From positions 62,001-126,000 of the forward strand of contig CALNHX010003554.1 in the NCBI GenBank assembly GCA_940337035.1: a stretch of 64,000 nt of DNA. The letters are read 5' to 3'. Below, piece after piece: positions 39,190 to 52,129 of the stretch (its first letter is position 1; each line of letters starts with the position of its first letter). A program made the position numbers and the translations under genes. This DNA is from Agriotes lineatus (taxonomy: Eukaryota > Arthropoda > Insecta > Coleoptera > Elateridae). Under the pieces are notes generated by a model. The model was not told the origin of the DNA and made no database searches. It saw only the letters and a list, made by a program, of their open reading frames with translations.

Positions 39190-42100
39190 TGTACTGATTT
39201 GGTTAAATGTAATTGTAAGAGTCAAAGGTTAACAAAACTGCTTATCGCTTATAATCTAGTACACAGATTCTGCACCCGGTAACTGTGCACGCCGGAGTTA
39301 ATCTATGATTTATTTAAACGCTTTCCTGAAGCTGAGGTTAGTAAAACGTTTTTTTGCTTATTATCCTAGAACAAAGATTTTCTCCTACAATGGTGCGTGT
39401 GACTCGTTCAGATGTTTTCCCTTCCACTCCTCCCCGCGATAGCCAACTTCCGAGTACACTGGCACTGGGAACGTCGCTCTAAGACCTGCAGAGAATTGCG
39501 ATTAATCCACCGAAAGTCCCCATCCAAGTTACCTCTTGCCAGCTTTCAGCCCGTGCTCCAATTGAAAGCTGCAGAGCTCACTAGAAGACGCACGACAGCT
39601 TTTTCCTCATTTAGCAGGCTAGAGCTTCGGGCTGTAAAACCATCTCCTAGACAATCAGAAGACGCTGGAGGAGCACCTGTAATCCAGTGCATATCCGCAC
39701 TCCCGGTTTCTGTTCCCCGAAATGTTGACAATCCGAGCACTTTAATATCAGAATTCAGCCGCGATCAACTTCACATGATTCCAGACTGCAGCTGATGACT
39801 TTCGATTGTTGATAGAACGAGCTACATGGCTATTCACTAAACTTCACAAGGCCGTACATTGACTGGGCGGCCAACCAGGTTTTTTGAGCTGCTAAGTGTG
39901 CAAATACCCGAGAAAACAGCTTTTTTATTTATTTGTACACATGTTTGGTTTACATAATGGACTCAGTTATTTTTGAATATTAGAATTAAGAATAAGCATT
40001 GTTTATCCAATTCGCTCGATTTTATCACTCCAGTTTTCTACGAACCTTGGCTCTGAGCCACCTCTTTGGTAATGCTAGATAAAAATTAGTTACAATAATA
40101 ATAGCCACCGGTAGAGGTTATTACCGTGCAGCATAGAGTTTTGTAAAATTACATAATTGTATAGTACGAGGTTCTGTTCACTTATTTGGAATTTTTAGTA
40201 GCAAAGCTCTTTGTTAAAGCTCTTAAAAATTGTAAGAGCAATTTCGCTTGTAAAATTTGTTGAACTATTGGAAGCACTGAGTTAGCGAAGGAAACTAGAA
40301 ATGAAATTACAATACTATTTTAAAACATTATGGAACAGCATGTAACATACTGAAAAATAGCATCAAATTTCAAGCTATACATTATTTTCTGATTTAAATT
40401 TGCTGAATAATGGTTGCTTTAGAAAATAATTTATGAAAGGACCTTCTTCTTGATAAGTATTTTATTTTTCTTGGAATGTGTAATTATGAATCATGATACT
40501 TTTATTAAACAGTTCCTATTTCTACAGTAATGTGAGTAATTCGGTACGATTACAATATTACATATGTTATAGTACATTAACCAGAAATCTTATCTATGTT
40601 TCGTTTGCATATAATTCTTCTATGGATGACATTTCTTCATACGTTGCTAATTCAGCTAATTATTTTACTAAACAATATTTTATTAATTGTAAATAGATGA
40701 TTTCTCACTGCTAATGCCAAATAAATATGCGAGTAATTACCAGTGTTGACCGAATACCTTATTTACACTCGCGAGCATTGCGTGTGTCATGTACAACTTG
40801 TTAACTATTCTGATGTTTAATTTATAATTCTTGTTTTCAGTATCGTAGAATCAATTTTCCAAAGATCTTTTTGTACTGCAGTTTATCACGTAGTAGGTAT
40901 TCCTGATGGAAGTTCATATTCTGAATTGGACAGGAAGATGGCACAACATTACCTAGGCAACACATACACGTGTTTTATTTTCCTGGATGTGATATTCCCC
41001 ACCGAAAATGTATCATTTTTTATTAAAACCTTTGTTAAAAGGTTCTTGTTGGTAATTATTTTGTATGATAGCTGTGTCTAATTAAAATAAAATTTCTAGT
41101 TGCTATGAATTAAGGAACACAAAAAATAAATATCGCAATATTGTCAAAATAATTAATTTTAAGAAAAATTAAAGCTAATAAAACAGCGTGCTTGTTGTTC
41201 AACAAAGATGAACGTGTGTCCTTTCGTTCAGTTAAAATGGAGAAATGATACCATAAAAGAAATTTTTATTTTAATAATTCTAAGGTATTCATTTTAATGC
41301 TGCGTGTGTAACGAGAATAGATCTCTGCTGAAACTATTAGCTTATTAGCGTTTTTATTTTAATAATGTAAGAAAATACCCCAGAAACATTTCCTTTGTCT
41401 TATAAAATATACAGCCATAATTTGGTGCTTCGAAGACTAATGTTTATTGAATAATTATATTAAGAGAAAAAGACAGATACCCTTGTTGAGATTTACTAGC
41501 TCAATAGTACTGTTACGGTATCAAAACGACTTAACGACAGCCATCCAAGATGAGCGTGAACAAACAGTACACTGAAAAACAATGGGCGTTAGTTCATAAC
41601 AATGAATCATACGCCTGCGTAGGCGACGGAAGCAATATAGCTATTGATAAACACGGCGCCGCAAAGGTATGGTACGAATTAACTCGCGGCCTAATTTATT
41701 AGGCAGAGGGGGGAGGGGCAGCGTAGCTGCAATACTTGGCTAAAAAGGTGCTAAAATAGCCTCGCAAAGATAGGTGAATTTTGAATATACATTCCAGCCA
41801 GTGCCACGTCGCCCATGCATGCGATAAATGAACTTAAAGGAGGCACGAAGGCAGCGCACATATGAAAAGTCTCGAACAAATCGTGATATTGACGGCGTCG
41901 CACGGCTATGCGATGCGTTCGTTCGCTAATTGAATGGTTAGGTATAAACAAACCCGCACACATGCAGTTACTAAAATGAGGGTTAACAACGGCCCTTCAC
42001 ACAGACATCTGCGAAGAGTTCATGAATTTCTTTGTACGGTCAAGCGCCAAGCTCGCACGTTGGCCAACTTAAGTGAAAGTTAGCGACGGCAGCGTCACAA

Positions 42101-42760
42101 GGCATCGTAGCCCCAGAGCGCAGCATAAAATAGCAATAAGCGAGCAAGAGGCGCAAGTACGCCCTCGCAGAAAAACCACAAACGCAACATCGTTTGCACA
42201 AGTAACACTATTATGTTTAAATGGGTCTATTACAGGTACCTTAATTCGGAGACGGTCCTTGAGAATGGCGTGCGATCGGTTGATAGTCTGCTGCAATCCG
42301 TGGCGTTGAATCAGCCGCGATACGGCATTTTTGGGGCAAACGAACTAAGATCCGTCAAATATGGCGGCCATGATAAGCGTCCCTACGAGCACAACGACTG
42401 CAGCAAAAGCGGTCCACTACGTCCTGCTGGATAGATCCTCGAGCATCGAGTTAAAGGGGACAATCCCTTACTTACGGAAGCAGAAACGGACTCGCAAAGC
42501 TCATCGCACCCACGCCTAAAAGTGATGACTGCCACTCGTACAAAACACAACCTGGGTTCCTTGCAGAAACATGCGAAAACCCACTGGGAACACACACAGC
42601 CTTCACGGCAACGGTACAGACACAACGACACATTCGCTGAAACAGCACGATGATGGGAAGAAGGCTGGCGTCCCCGCCATGGCGGGAACGCCGGGCCAAC
42701 ACACACTCTGCGACCTCCTCGATCAACGGCCTGAGCTGAACTGCCAAGCAAGGAGCGTTA
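39190..42760. other. Mostly non-coding stretch
   Basis: A 127-codon frame at 39,412-39,795 and a 51-codon frame at 41,550-41,702 have ATG starts but no recognisable content or context. I see nothing else. Confidence 0.35.
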
Positions 42761-44209
42761 GGCCCCTTTCAGACGAAACGACTTTTCGCCGTGCGCCGTA
42801 TACGGCACAGTGCCGTGCATTCCAAAGATGCGCGGTAGAGCACACGACTTTTCGCCGTGAACATGACGGCGTGTTATGGGCCGTGATGTATCAGGGTGTT
42901 TGTATATCGCTAGATAGCTTGTAACTTCATTAATAATAGATATTGAAAAAACGTTTTTCTTGTTTTAAATGCCAGTATTCAGCCTACACACTGTCATAAA
43001 TCAGTTTAAGTCATGGCTTCCTATTTTTGCGACACGACTTTGGTTTTTTTAAAGGAACACCCCGTATATTTGTAAATATTTGAAATCAGCGTAAAAATAC
43101 TTTGACAGATGCTCAAACAAAAATTTTAGAACTCATTATTTTATTAAAATAAAAAAATATTTAGTTCAAGTATGCCATGACTTACACAAAATTATTAAAC
43201 ATCGAACAAGGAAAGCAAAAGAAACTCCACTTGGCACCAAATATTCCTCATGGCCGAATTATCGCGTCAAACGCACTAAAACCATTTAAAACTTTGTTTT
43301 TTAAATGGAACAATATGAGTTTCATTAAACAGTTGAAAACTACAACAAAAAACTTTCCAACGATGATCCATATTCGCCATTTCATTTCGCTTTTAAAAAA
43401 TATTTTATTTTAAATATAATGCGAACATAATTATTTCATTTAAAAAACATAGTTTTCAATTGTTTTAGTACGTGTGCTGCGATAATTCGTCCATGAGGAA
43501 AGCCAGGTAAACTTTATTTTGCATTTCTTGTTCGATTGTTAGTGATTTTGGGTGTCATGGCCTAATTTGGGCATTTTTTAAAACAAAATAATAAATTTCC
43601 AAATTTTATTTTAAGCATACTACCACATCACTGATTTGAAATATTTAAAAATGTACAGGGCGTTCCATTAAAAATACCAAAGTAGTGTATCAGTACGCAA
43701 AAATAAAAGGTCATGGTTTAAATTGGATTACACTTTGTAGGCTACGTACTGGTATTTAAAACAAAACGAAATTTTTTCAATATCTCTATTATGAACGATG
43801 TTACGATTTAAACAACCAGTATGTAGGCTTCTAATCGTATCTCACTTTTCAGTATTGTGTAATAGATGACTGAGAATGACTCAATTACATTAGAATGTTA
43901 ATAGCAACATTCGAATAAAGTGCAAGAACAACTCGTTAGATGAAATACCAATATGAGAGACGCCATCTCACCGGCGGAAAGTCGTTCCGTCTGAAAGCCT
44001 CCATATACCACAATGTATATCAAGACGCCGTGTATGTCACGGCGCCGTGTCCGAGCTTGATAAACGCCGTGGTGTTCACGGCGGCCGTGTACGGCTTAAG
44101 TCGTGGCCGTCTCGTATGAAAGGCTCCATATGAATCAATAGTCTTCAAAATGCACGGCACTGTGCCGTACACGGCGCACGGCGAAAAGTCGTTTCGTCTG
44201 AAAGGGGCC
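42761..44209. mobile_element. PIF/Harbinger-type non-autonomous element, 1.45 kb
   Basis: Terminal inverted repeats of about 61 bp start GGCCCCTTTCAGACGAAACG, with one mismatch between ends. Flanking TTA copies at 42,758-42,760 and 44,210-44,212 match the 3-bp TTA/TAA target of PIF/Harbinger. No transposase is seen. Inside, a pair of inverted blocks near 43,040 and 43,650 (GGAACACCCCG against CAGGGCGTTCC) suggests a second element nested in it. Confidence 0.8.
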
Positions 44210-45883
44210 TTAGGACGCCGGACGTGGCGTCACCACGTGACCCTCGACAGCCCCAATGGCGATTCGACAAATGAAACAAAAACGTCGCGGTGAAAAAGAG
44301 AGCGAGAGGCCTCGCAGTCACTTCGAACAAGCAAGTAGCGTTAAAAGGGTGACCCAAAAGATCGAAGCGCGTCTACATACAGGGTGAACGGAACCAAATG
44401 CGCGGAAAATGAGATTGCGCTTGTGACTAAAAGTTGAAAATTGGTTTTGAATAGAGACAATCTGCCCTAAAGGCGTGAAATGTAATTAAATGGCTACAGA
44501 GCGCAAAATGGCTTACTAGTACTATATTATCAATAACGTGGTATTATTTGGTTTGTGTTCAATAAACAAAGCTAATGCTGGAAATATTAGTCCAGAATCG
44601 GACTAAAATCATACAACTTCTTTTCATTGAAAAGTGACGATAAGTCACTTTATTTTCCGTTTATTCTCATAACATGTTAGGTAGTGTAACGAAACACAAA
44701 AGGAATGTAGAAACAGCCAGATTACCTATAACAAGACTTGAATAAAATACAATAAAATTTAAAAAGTTGGACTAAGATGGAATATGATTGACCAATATAG
44801 TAGCGGATATGAAAAAGTATGCAGCTCTGGCATGTGTAGAAGTGAACAGGAATTTGTAGATTTATAAATCGCCTTAAGAAGTGTCGCTTTTGGAATTGAA
44901 AGTGACGATAGATATTTTATACTGAGCATAGATGTTGAGATGTTAAAGATGAAGACAATTTATATTTTAATATTTATTAATTTAATTTGGTACCTTAAAT
45001 TATGTCAATTTCATTTAAAAATGTGTAAAAATTTAGACAAGAGCTAAAAATGCTATAACAGTTCGATTGGATAGTTAGTGGAAGCATTATTTGTAACTAA
45101 TAAAAAGTGTATTTTCCATAAGTAGGGGAAACACACATACTTTTATAGGTTCCAATGAATTACATTGCGTTCAATTATAAATTCTAAAAAGTATTGACCA
45201 ATTTTATATATGGGAGAATGTATCAAAATGCTCTTAAAAGGCATTTATGATAAATAAATTAAACCTTTTTATGCCTAATTATTAATTACCTGAAATAAGC
45301 TCAGAAGTGATACCTAAAGGAGCTAATCCAATTATGAAGTTAAGTAATCTGTCAGCGGACACTTCGTATTCCAGAAATCTGCATAACCGGGTTTGGGTTT
45401 GAACGTAATTAGAAATCTATAACAATTATTGTAAATGCATGTTCCTGCCCGAGTAAAAAGCTTCATGCATTAAAAAGTATTTGCCTATATAGTATATAAA
45501 ATTACTAAACAAAACGCAGTTGTCGCACCGGGCAATTTATTATAAAAAGTGCATAACCATAAATTTTTTTGGGTTAAATCAATCTAACATTTAATATGGT
45601 CAAACTTTGAATAAGCTTATGTCGAAAGTGATTTTGATAATAACCAAATTCAAGTAAACAAAATTCATTTATATATCCACAGAAACATCAATGCAGTACA
45701 GTTGAAATTATAATTTTTTTTTAAAATAGACATTGTATATAGAGGTCACACTAATAATTAGTGACCAGTACAAAATTATGATTCATACTTTTCCGGTCTA
45801 CTGATGGAATGGTAATCTACACTTTGTGCAATAGGCTGCAGTCACATTGAAGCTACTCCGTGAATAGTAGGTATTGTGTCATC
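44210..45883. other. AT-rich non-coding stretch upstream of the host gene
   Basis: No gene or clear repeat seen. Confidence 0.35.
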
Positions 45884-46575
45884 ATGAGCATTCCTAATTT
45901 TGTATCGGTCTCCATAGGCTTATTAGCTCTTGCCACAGGAGTCGTTATGGTAAGATGCAGATTTTTATTGGCAGATTTAATATTAAGCGAGTTAATAGTA
46001 TTCACAGAGTGATTACACTGTCAAAACGGAAAGAGCGATTATGGTTCGCTATAATCAGGACCTATGCGAGAGCAAAATACATTTTTTTAAGTACAATCGC
46101 ACCTATACGGCTCTTAATGCATCAATACTTCTGAAGCAGGACCTTCCGCATGATATTCAAGTAAATAATTAGATCTTAAAGCAAAACCCAAAATTATTTG
46201 AGGATTGTTTTAGCTGATCGTGCAAGCATATAGATTTGCTAGTAACGAATATAGGTTGTTCCCCTTGCGATTTTCGGCAGATCTATGCAGCTCCATAGAA
46301 AAGGACGAGTTCGGTCTGAGTAATGTTTTTAAGTGCGGAAATTTTACGAGATGCCCACTGCGGAAGGTAAGGACATATTAAAGTGTGGTTGTAAATTTTA
46401 AAAGTTAAATGTACAGGGTACTCTTCACATTTGCAATTGGGGCCCTGACTACGTCAAGTTTCCACCATATATGATACATGGGCAATATATGCTGTCACTG
46501 CAGTACCTTTACCTCGCCGAAGAAGCAATGTTGCTAGAGTGGTATTTAAAAATTGAAGGCATCAAACCGTTTTAA
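45884..46575 (+). CDS. Secreted DUF1091/MD-2-like protein, host gene
   Basis: Four exons: 45884-45949, 46008-46160, 46214-46366 and 46417-46575. All introns are 50-58 bp with GT and AG ends, and every junction is phase 0, giving 176 residues. Exon 1 is a signal peptide (MSIPNFVSVSIGLLALATG). Exon 3 has YRLFPLRFSADLCSSIEKDE and CGNFTRCPLRK; exon 4 has GTLHICNWGPDYVKFPPYM and ends in a short hydrophobic tail. The spaced cysteines and CP-x-RKG turn fit the insect DUF1091 group, related to MD-2 lipid-binding folds and including Drosophila CheA proteins. The individual exons are too short for simple open-frame calls, but the phase agreement is strong. Ligand and tissue are unknown. Confidence 0.85.
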
Positions 46576-47709
46576 ATTTTGTTTTTCTGTACGGTGCCTA
46601 TGTTTTACTAAGAACAATTTTATTTAACCTGTAGTAGACATGCAATAAAGCTTTAGAGATGTTAGTGTTTATTTTATGGTATACGTTTTACCGCAATAAT
46701 ACATAGGTCAGCAGAAATTGTGACCAAATGCAAGTTTCTAATTGAATGGAAGGGAATGTCCCCAAAATGGCTTTACCACAACTATCTGTGCTCAAAGTAA
46801 GGCGATGTGACTCATCTTACATGTATCCATTGTGTTTCGCTAAGCCAATCTTCTGCTTTAAAGTCATTGAAATGATCATTTTGCGGATATGTTCATCAAC
46901 TGTCTCTACTCTACCTTTATTTCTTATCAAAGGTATATATAAGCCTCCTAAATTTTTGGTCTTTTAAATGTCAGATTGATAAAACCTAAAATAGTAATCA
47001 TTATGTATTTCTTCAGTCTATTAAAATTATGCGGTGTGCTAATTATGTTCTGCCGAGTAAATTTTTTCACTAGCTTGTTTAATTATTTTTCTTCATGAAA
47101 CTCTTTACTCAGATTGGGACATCTATTTATAATTTGTAACTACTTTTGCGGTTCAAAGTCAGTATCGGATATGTAGATTTTTAATGTAAAGTGTACTTTG
47201 ATAATTTATCCAACCTTCAACTCAACAGCTCTTGTGATTATTACTTTTCAGCTTATTTCAGGTAAAAATTATTTAAGCATAAATCCTATCTTCCAGAAGC
47301 ATTTGAATCCAATCTCACATATACAATATTGGCCTAAAACTTTTGGACGATTTCTGGTATTTGTAAGTGATCTTCCACTAAGAACATCTCTGCTGCACCT
47401 AATTGATAAACCGCTACAAGTTTACAGCGACTCTTTCCATCAGGTACTCCACATTAAGGATACTTGCACTTGATTATTAGGTATGTGTCAATTAACAACG
47501 CATTATTATTAAAATATTACTTTAATGGGGAAATTGTTCAATCTAGTACGATTAATACAATTTATTTTATGACTTGAAATTATTGTGAAAATTTCGCTTT
47601 TATTGCTTTTTATTCAACATGTATCGTAGCAACCATAAATATTCTTAGTTAGGCAATGTTAAAAAGTTTTGCATTTCTTAAATTAAATTAATAATATTAC
47701 ATTATATAT
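46576..47709. other. Non-coding stretch downstream of the host gene
   Basis: No further gene supported; a 91-codon frame at 47,198-47,473 has no recognisable content. Confidence 0.35.
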
Positions 47710-49090
47710 TGTAGTGGCTAATACGTTGAGACGCCTATTTAATTACGTAATATTAGCTCTACTATTTTCTTTCAAATTGATTTATTTAATTTGAATTTTA
47801 AATTCTATTCTTTTAAATAAATGTATTGCATTGAGACTCTTCAAGGGTGGTTCGTTAATCTAGTAGTCTGTTATTTGAAATTTTAATTTCATAATGACTT
47901 TTGATTATGTGCTGACACTAACTGTCACCTTGAACTTCAAACAATTCTCCAACAATAATGAAATCAAAAATGACAAATATTCTTTCTTCTCAGATGTAAT
48001 TGATTAAATGCCCTAAGGTAAGTATTTTATTATATTTGTTTCACTCTTTTAATTGTCTTTTATTTAGTATGCTTCAATAAGGCTAATTAAAGACCAACCT
48101 AAACTCCTCGTACTTTCACTGCTTCAAAGTCAACTCAAAACATCACTGTTCCTGACGTCCACACCTCGGATTCCCGATAGATCAGCTATGATGCTCTGCT
48201 ACCCGTCAAATAACCTCCAACCTGTCAAAACTCTGGCTGCTTGCAGAAATGGTCCTGTTCCCTGCACCAACGCTACTGTCAACCCAACAGCTTCCTGGCA
48301 AGTTCACTCTTACAGATGACCCCAAGTTAATCTTCTATTTTCCCCAGCTCCTACTCTGTTGTCAGCAACCACACAGAATCGCCTGAATCCAGCAGTTCCT
48401 CCGTCGCATGATGTTCACGTCCTCAGTACAATCACCAAATCCAGTAATTAATGTAACTTATTATTCATTGTAGCCATTAAACAATCCAATTCCATTTAAA
48501 TATTATTATTTTCTTCTTACTCGTATTTAGTTAAACCATATTCCATACTCTCTTCAATAACCGTACACTATTTCAGATTTATATTTCCACCTTGTGTCCA
48601 GCTCGCAGATTTGTTAAAGCCTTGTCTACTGCACTACTCCAAATTACAAACACAAATCACGGTAAAATTTCAATTTTTTATTAAATTCGAAAGAATATTT
48701 TCAAAATACGTCTATATTTCTTTCTTGTTATTTTTACAATAATCCCAAAACAAAATCCCCCTTTATGCTAGTTACAATTATTCATACACTCTTTAAAATT
48801 AAATAATATGATTTTTACCTACTACATTCTAATTTTTAATAGAAAGCATATTTGTCACATGTAAAATTAACTAATATTTCCTTGTTAAATTTCAGCACCA
48901 TGATAGAATACTCAATTGCTATTACCTTTCAAAATAAATTGTAAATTGTCTCAAATTAAACTTCTATTACTTATTTTCAAATAAACTAACAATCTTTTTT
49001 AAAACTTTTCTAAGTTGATTGTATTAATCTCCCAAATTTACATATTCTTTAACTTTTATTCAAAAACCAAATTTTTTTGGTATCATAACA
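47710..49090 (+). repeat. Inverted LTR copy, left
   Basis: Begins TGTAGTGGCTAATACGTTGA and is the reverse complement of 52,130-53,528 over about 1.38 kb, with scattered differences. Its far end lacks the TTAGCCACTACA terminus present in the right copy. Confidence 0.78.
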
Positions 49091-49247
49091 TATTCCGCAA
49101 TTAATAAAAACCTTCAAAATAAACAACATTTATTTTTAATTTTTTTCTTAATTTCTCTTTTAATAAAGACGGTCAATAACCATTCCTAATATTATTTAAC
49201 ATAACTTCATAACAATTAAAAATCATGTTTATTTCCATAGTAACATT

Positions 49248-51609
49248 TTAACTTGTTGAGCAAACAACAACCTTTACAACAATTACATTAATTCTGTATG
49301 CATGTAAACATAAGCGAATTGAACCATCACGTTTCTTAACAACTACTAAAGGATTGATAAAATTACTTTTTGAAGATTCTATTACTCCATCTTTTACCAT
49401 TTTCTGTATTTCCTTCTTAACTTCTCTTCTTAATGCAAATGGAATAGGATAAGATTTGCTATTGAAACTTTTTGATTCATCAACCTGCAACCTGTGAATG
49501 TATTTTTGTGCTTTTCCTACTTCTTCATTAATAATCTATTTATTTCTGTTAATTATTTCTAATATTCGGCTTTTAAATTGTATATTCTTTTCACCTATTT
49601 TTAACTCATTCAACAATACCCCTATATCATTTTAATTATTTTCTGTATTCTCTATTACATTATTATTAATTATTATACCTTTTTTATATTTCAATGCGTC
49701 TCCAATTCTCTTTGATTGGCAACACTCATTTTCTTGGCAGCCACTTCTGGTACTGATCCAAGATTTAATTAACCCCTTTAAATGAATACACCTTTGTACT
49801 CCATTTATATTAATTCCCAATTGTTGAATTATGTCAATTCCTAACACCATATCTACGCTAAGGCCTTTAACTACAAACAATCTAGCAACACCTTCCCATT
49901 GATCAATAATTATTTTAACATTCAACATTCGATTAGTCGTTGATATTTTCATTTAGTTGCAGATATCAAATCTATTTTATTCACTTTAACTATGTTCTTA
50001 TGTAAGACATTTAAATTATTTAAAATTATCTCTTCCTTTATTAATGAGGCTATCGCTCCATTATCAATCAATGCTAAATACTCATATTGTTTAAATTAAC
50101 TTATATAAATGGTAATGTTGAAATTTGATTTTCTTCTTATTACTCTTCAAGTAAAAATTCTCCATCATTTTCATAGTTATTGTTAAAATATGTGAGGTTC
50201 TTATTTAAATTAACATTTTAAAATTATTATTTACATAGTCCGAGTTTTTAATTATTATCTTAAAATTCGTTTGATATTATCTTCAGTGATTTTTTTAACA
50301 TCCTTGGTATCTTTCGTTTGTTGTTTTAATTTCTCCATTTCATCACAAAGCTTTATTAGTTCTGCTCGTTTTGATTTGAACTCATTCTGCAATTTATTGT
50401 TTTGTTCACACAACTCCCTTAACGGTTGATCTGTAAATCCTTCATCCTTACTCACCTCTGAATTATAAATTCCTTGACATGGTTGTTGTATACATGCTGT
50501 TTTTATTAAAAGCACATGAACATACTATCATTCCACGATGTTGATCCAAATTTTGTGCCACTTTTTGTACATTAGACAACTCTAAATACATTTTACGTAC
50601 TTCATTCCTAACTTCAATTACTTGTCTTTTTATATTATCCAATTTCTTTAAATTTCCTTCGTTTATTAAAATGATACTGCTTTCATTCTTTACCATTGCT
50701 TCCTGCATTTCCATTTTAATTCCTTCTGTTTTTCTCTCTATTAAATCAACTCTTCCATCAATACACTCTTTCTGTGTTTTAATTCTGACTTGCCTTCATC
50801 CCCTCTAGTTTTCCTTCCAACTCTTCTTTATTCCTTTCTAACTTGTCTCCCATGGTTTGTGTTAAATTTTCCTCCAGTTGTTTAATTTCTTCCTGCCTTT
50901 CTACTCCCATATCATTCTTAATTTCATTCTTATATTTATTCAATATCATGTTAATCTTATTTATTTGTAATTGTAGTTCTTGTTTATCTTCAAGTTACAA
51001 ATTATAAAATTCTTCTTTTAATTCCTTCATGGACTCTTCCATCTTTTCTGCATGAGCTTTTTGTGCTTGCAACTTCTCTGCAGTATTCTGAAATGCTGCT
51101 TGTAATCTGCATTCCCTTTCCTCAGTATCCTTCTGAATTGATTATTGTAATTTTATTTCACTTTCCTCTGCGTCGTTCTTACTTTCCTCTGCCTTTTCCA
51201 CTATCGACTGTTGTAAATCCTTTTTTAATTTTGCTACATCTTTCTTACTTTCCTATGCTGTTTTCTCCATGGTTTTCTTACTTTCCTCTGCAGTTCTCTC
51301 AATCGACTGTTGTAAATTTTCTTGCAATCTTCTTTCACTTTCCTCCGCATCTTTCCTCATTCCTTGTAAATCCTTCTTTGACCTTTCATTATCTTGCATC
51401 ATTTGCTGCACCACTACGATTAACTGTTTTATACTGTCTGCTGTCTGTTTCTCTTGAATCCTTACCTGATCTCCTTGTATTCCTACCTCTTGCTGTTCTT
51501 CTTCTACTTCTACCACTACACTACTCGGTCCTGCTGCCATCTCTTCTTGTCCTTCACCTTTTTCCTCTTCAGTCTTTTTGCTTTTCCTCGTAATCCTTTT
51601 ATCTGCCAT
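49248..51609 (-). pseudogene. Degenerate Ty3/gypsy-like retroelement body
   Basis: Read leftward: a gag-like coiled-coil frame from ATG 51,609 (MADKRITRKSKK, then heptad-rich EESERRLQENLQQSIERTAEE), continuing through frame changes to about 50,255. A retropepsin-like end is at 49,632-49,952 (GLSVDMVLGIDIIQQLGI). Then comes the start of a gypsy reverse transcriptase at 49,248-49,490 (YPIPFALRREVKKEI, NPLVVVKKRDGSIRL). The rest of the reverse transcriptase, RNase H and integrase are missing, cut off beside the left LTR copy. Many stops; no intact product. Confidence 0.8.
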
Positions 51610-51662
51610 ATTTTAGTTTAAATTTTCTAAACGTATTTACTTTTATTAAAAACCTTTATATG

Positions 51663-51709
51663 AATTCATATTCTTTTTTGGGCATTTCGCCCAAAAAAGA
51701 ATATGAATT
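51663..51709. repeat. Perfect 21-bp hairpin
   Basis: AATTCATATTCTTTTTTGGGC and its exact complement flank the 5-nt loop ATTTC. It lies just upstream (in gag sense) of the gag start. Confidence 0.95.
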
Positions 51710-52102
51710 ATAGATTCACGCCACAAAGAAGTTTCAGAGATTACCTTTATATGAAATTGTAAATCTTTGTGTTTTGTTTACAAATGTAACCTTTATTCGA
51801 TGCTTTATTTATTATTATTGATTGTCCTATTCTGTTATTTTATCAACCTCAAAAGAAATCAATTATGATGCGTTTTAAATTATGATTGCTTTTTACAATC
51901 CTCTCTCTTAATTCAAAATTAATTATAAACAAACTGACTATAAACTTGGTTTATCAGTTACAATCAAGCCCCACAATTGATTACGATAATTATTTATATA
52001 ATGTCGTGACAAACAACGTGGTTTATTTAATTTTTACTCTCCTCTCCTTAATTCGCCATAAAATATAGCTTGAAAACTATCTAACAATCACAATTACAAT
52101 AA

Positions 52103-52121
52103 GCCCCACGGTTGGGCGACA
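52103..52121 (-). promoter_or_regulatory. Primer-binding-site-like sequence
   Basis: On the minus strand TGTCGCCCAACCGTGGGGC closely matches the tRNA-Lys-type primer-binding sequence of retroelements (TGGCGCCCAACGTGGGGC), with one substitution and one inserted base. It lies 8 bp inside the right LTR end, which supports the right copy being the 5' LTR of the minus-strand retroelement. Confidence 0.65.
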
Positions 52122-52129
52122 TTTATATA

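Noticed and set aside
39412..39795. 127-codon plus-strand frame
   Set aside because: No recognisable domain, no splice or promoter support; likely chance in a less AT-rich patch.
41550..41702. 51-codon ATG frame that could be a first exon
   Set aside because: A possible donor follows AAAG near 41,665 but I could not find a matching second exon.
51063..51593. 176-codon hydrophobic plus-strand frame
   Set aside because: Antisense of the glutamate- and lysine-rich gag-like coiled coil.
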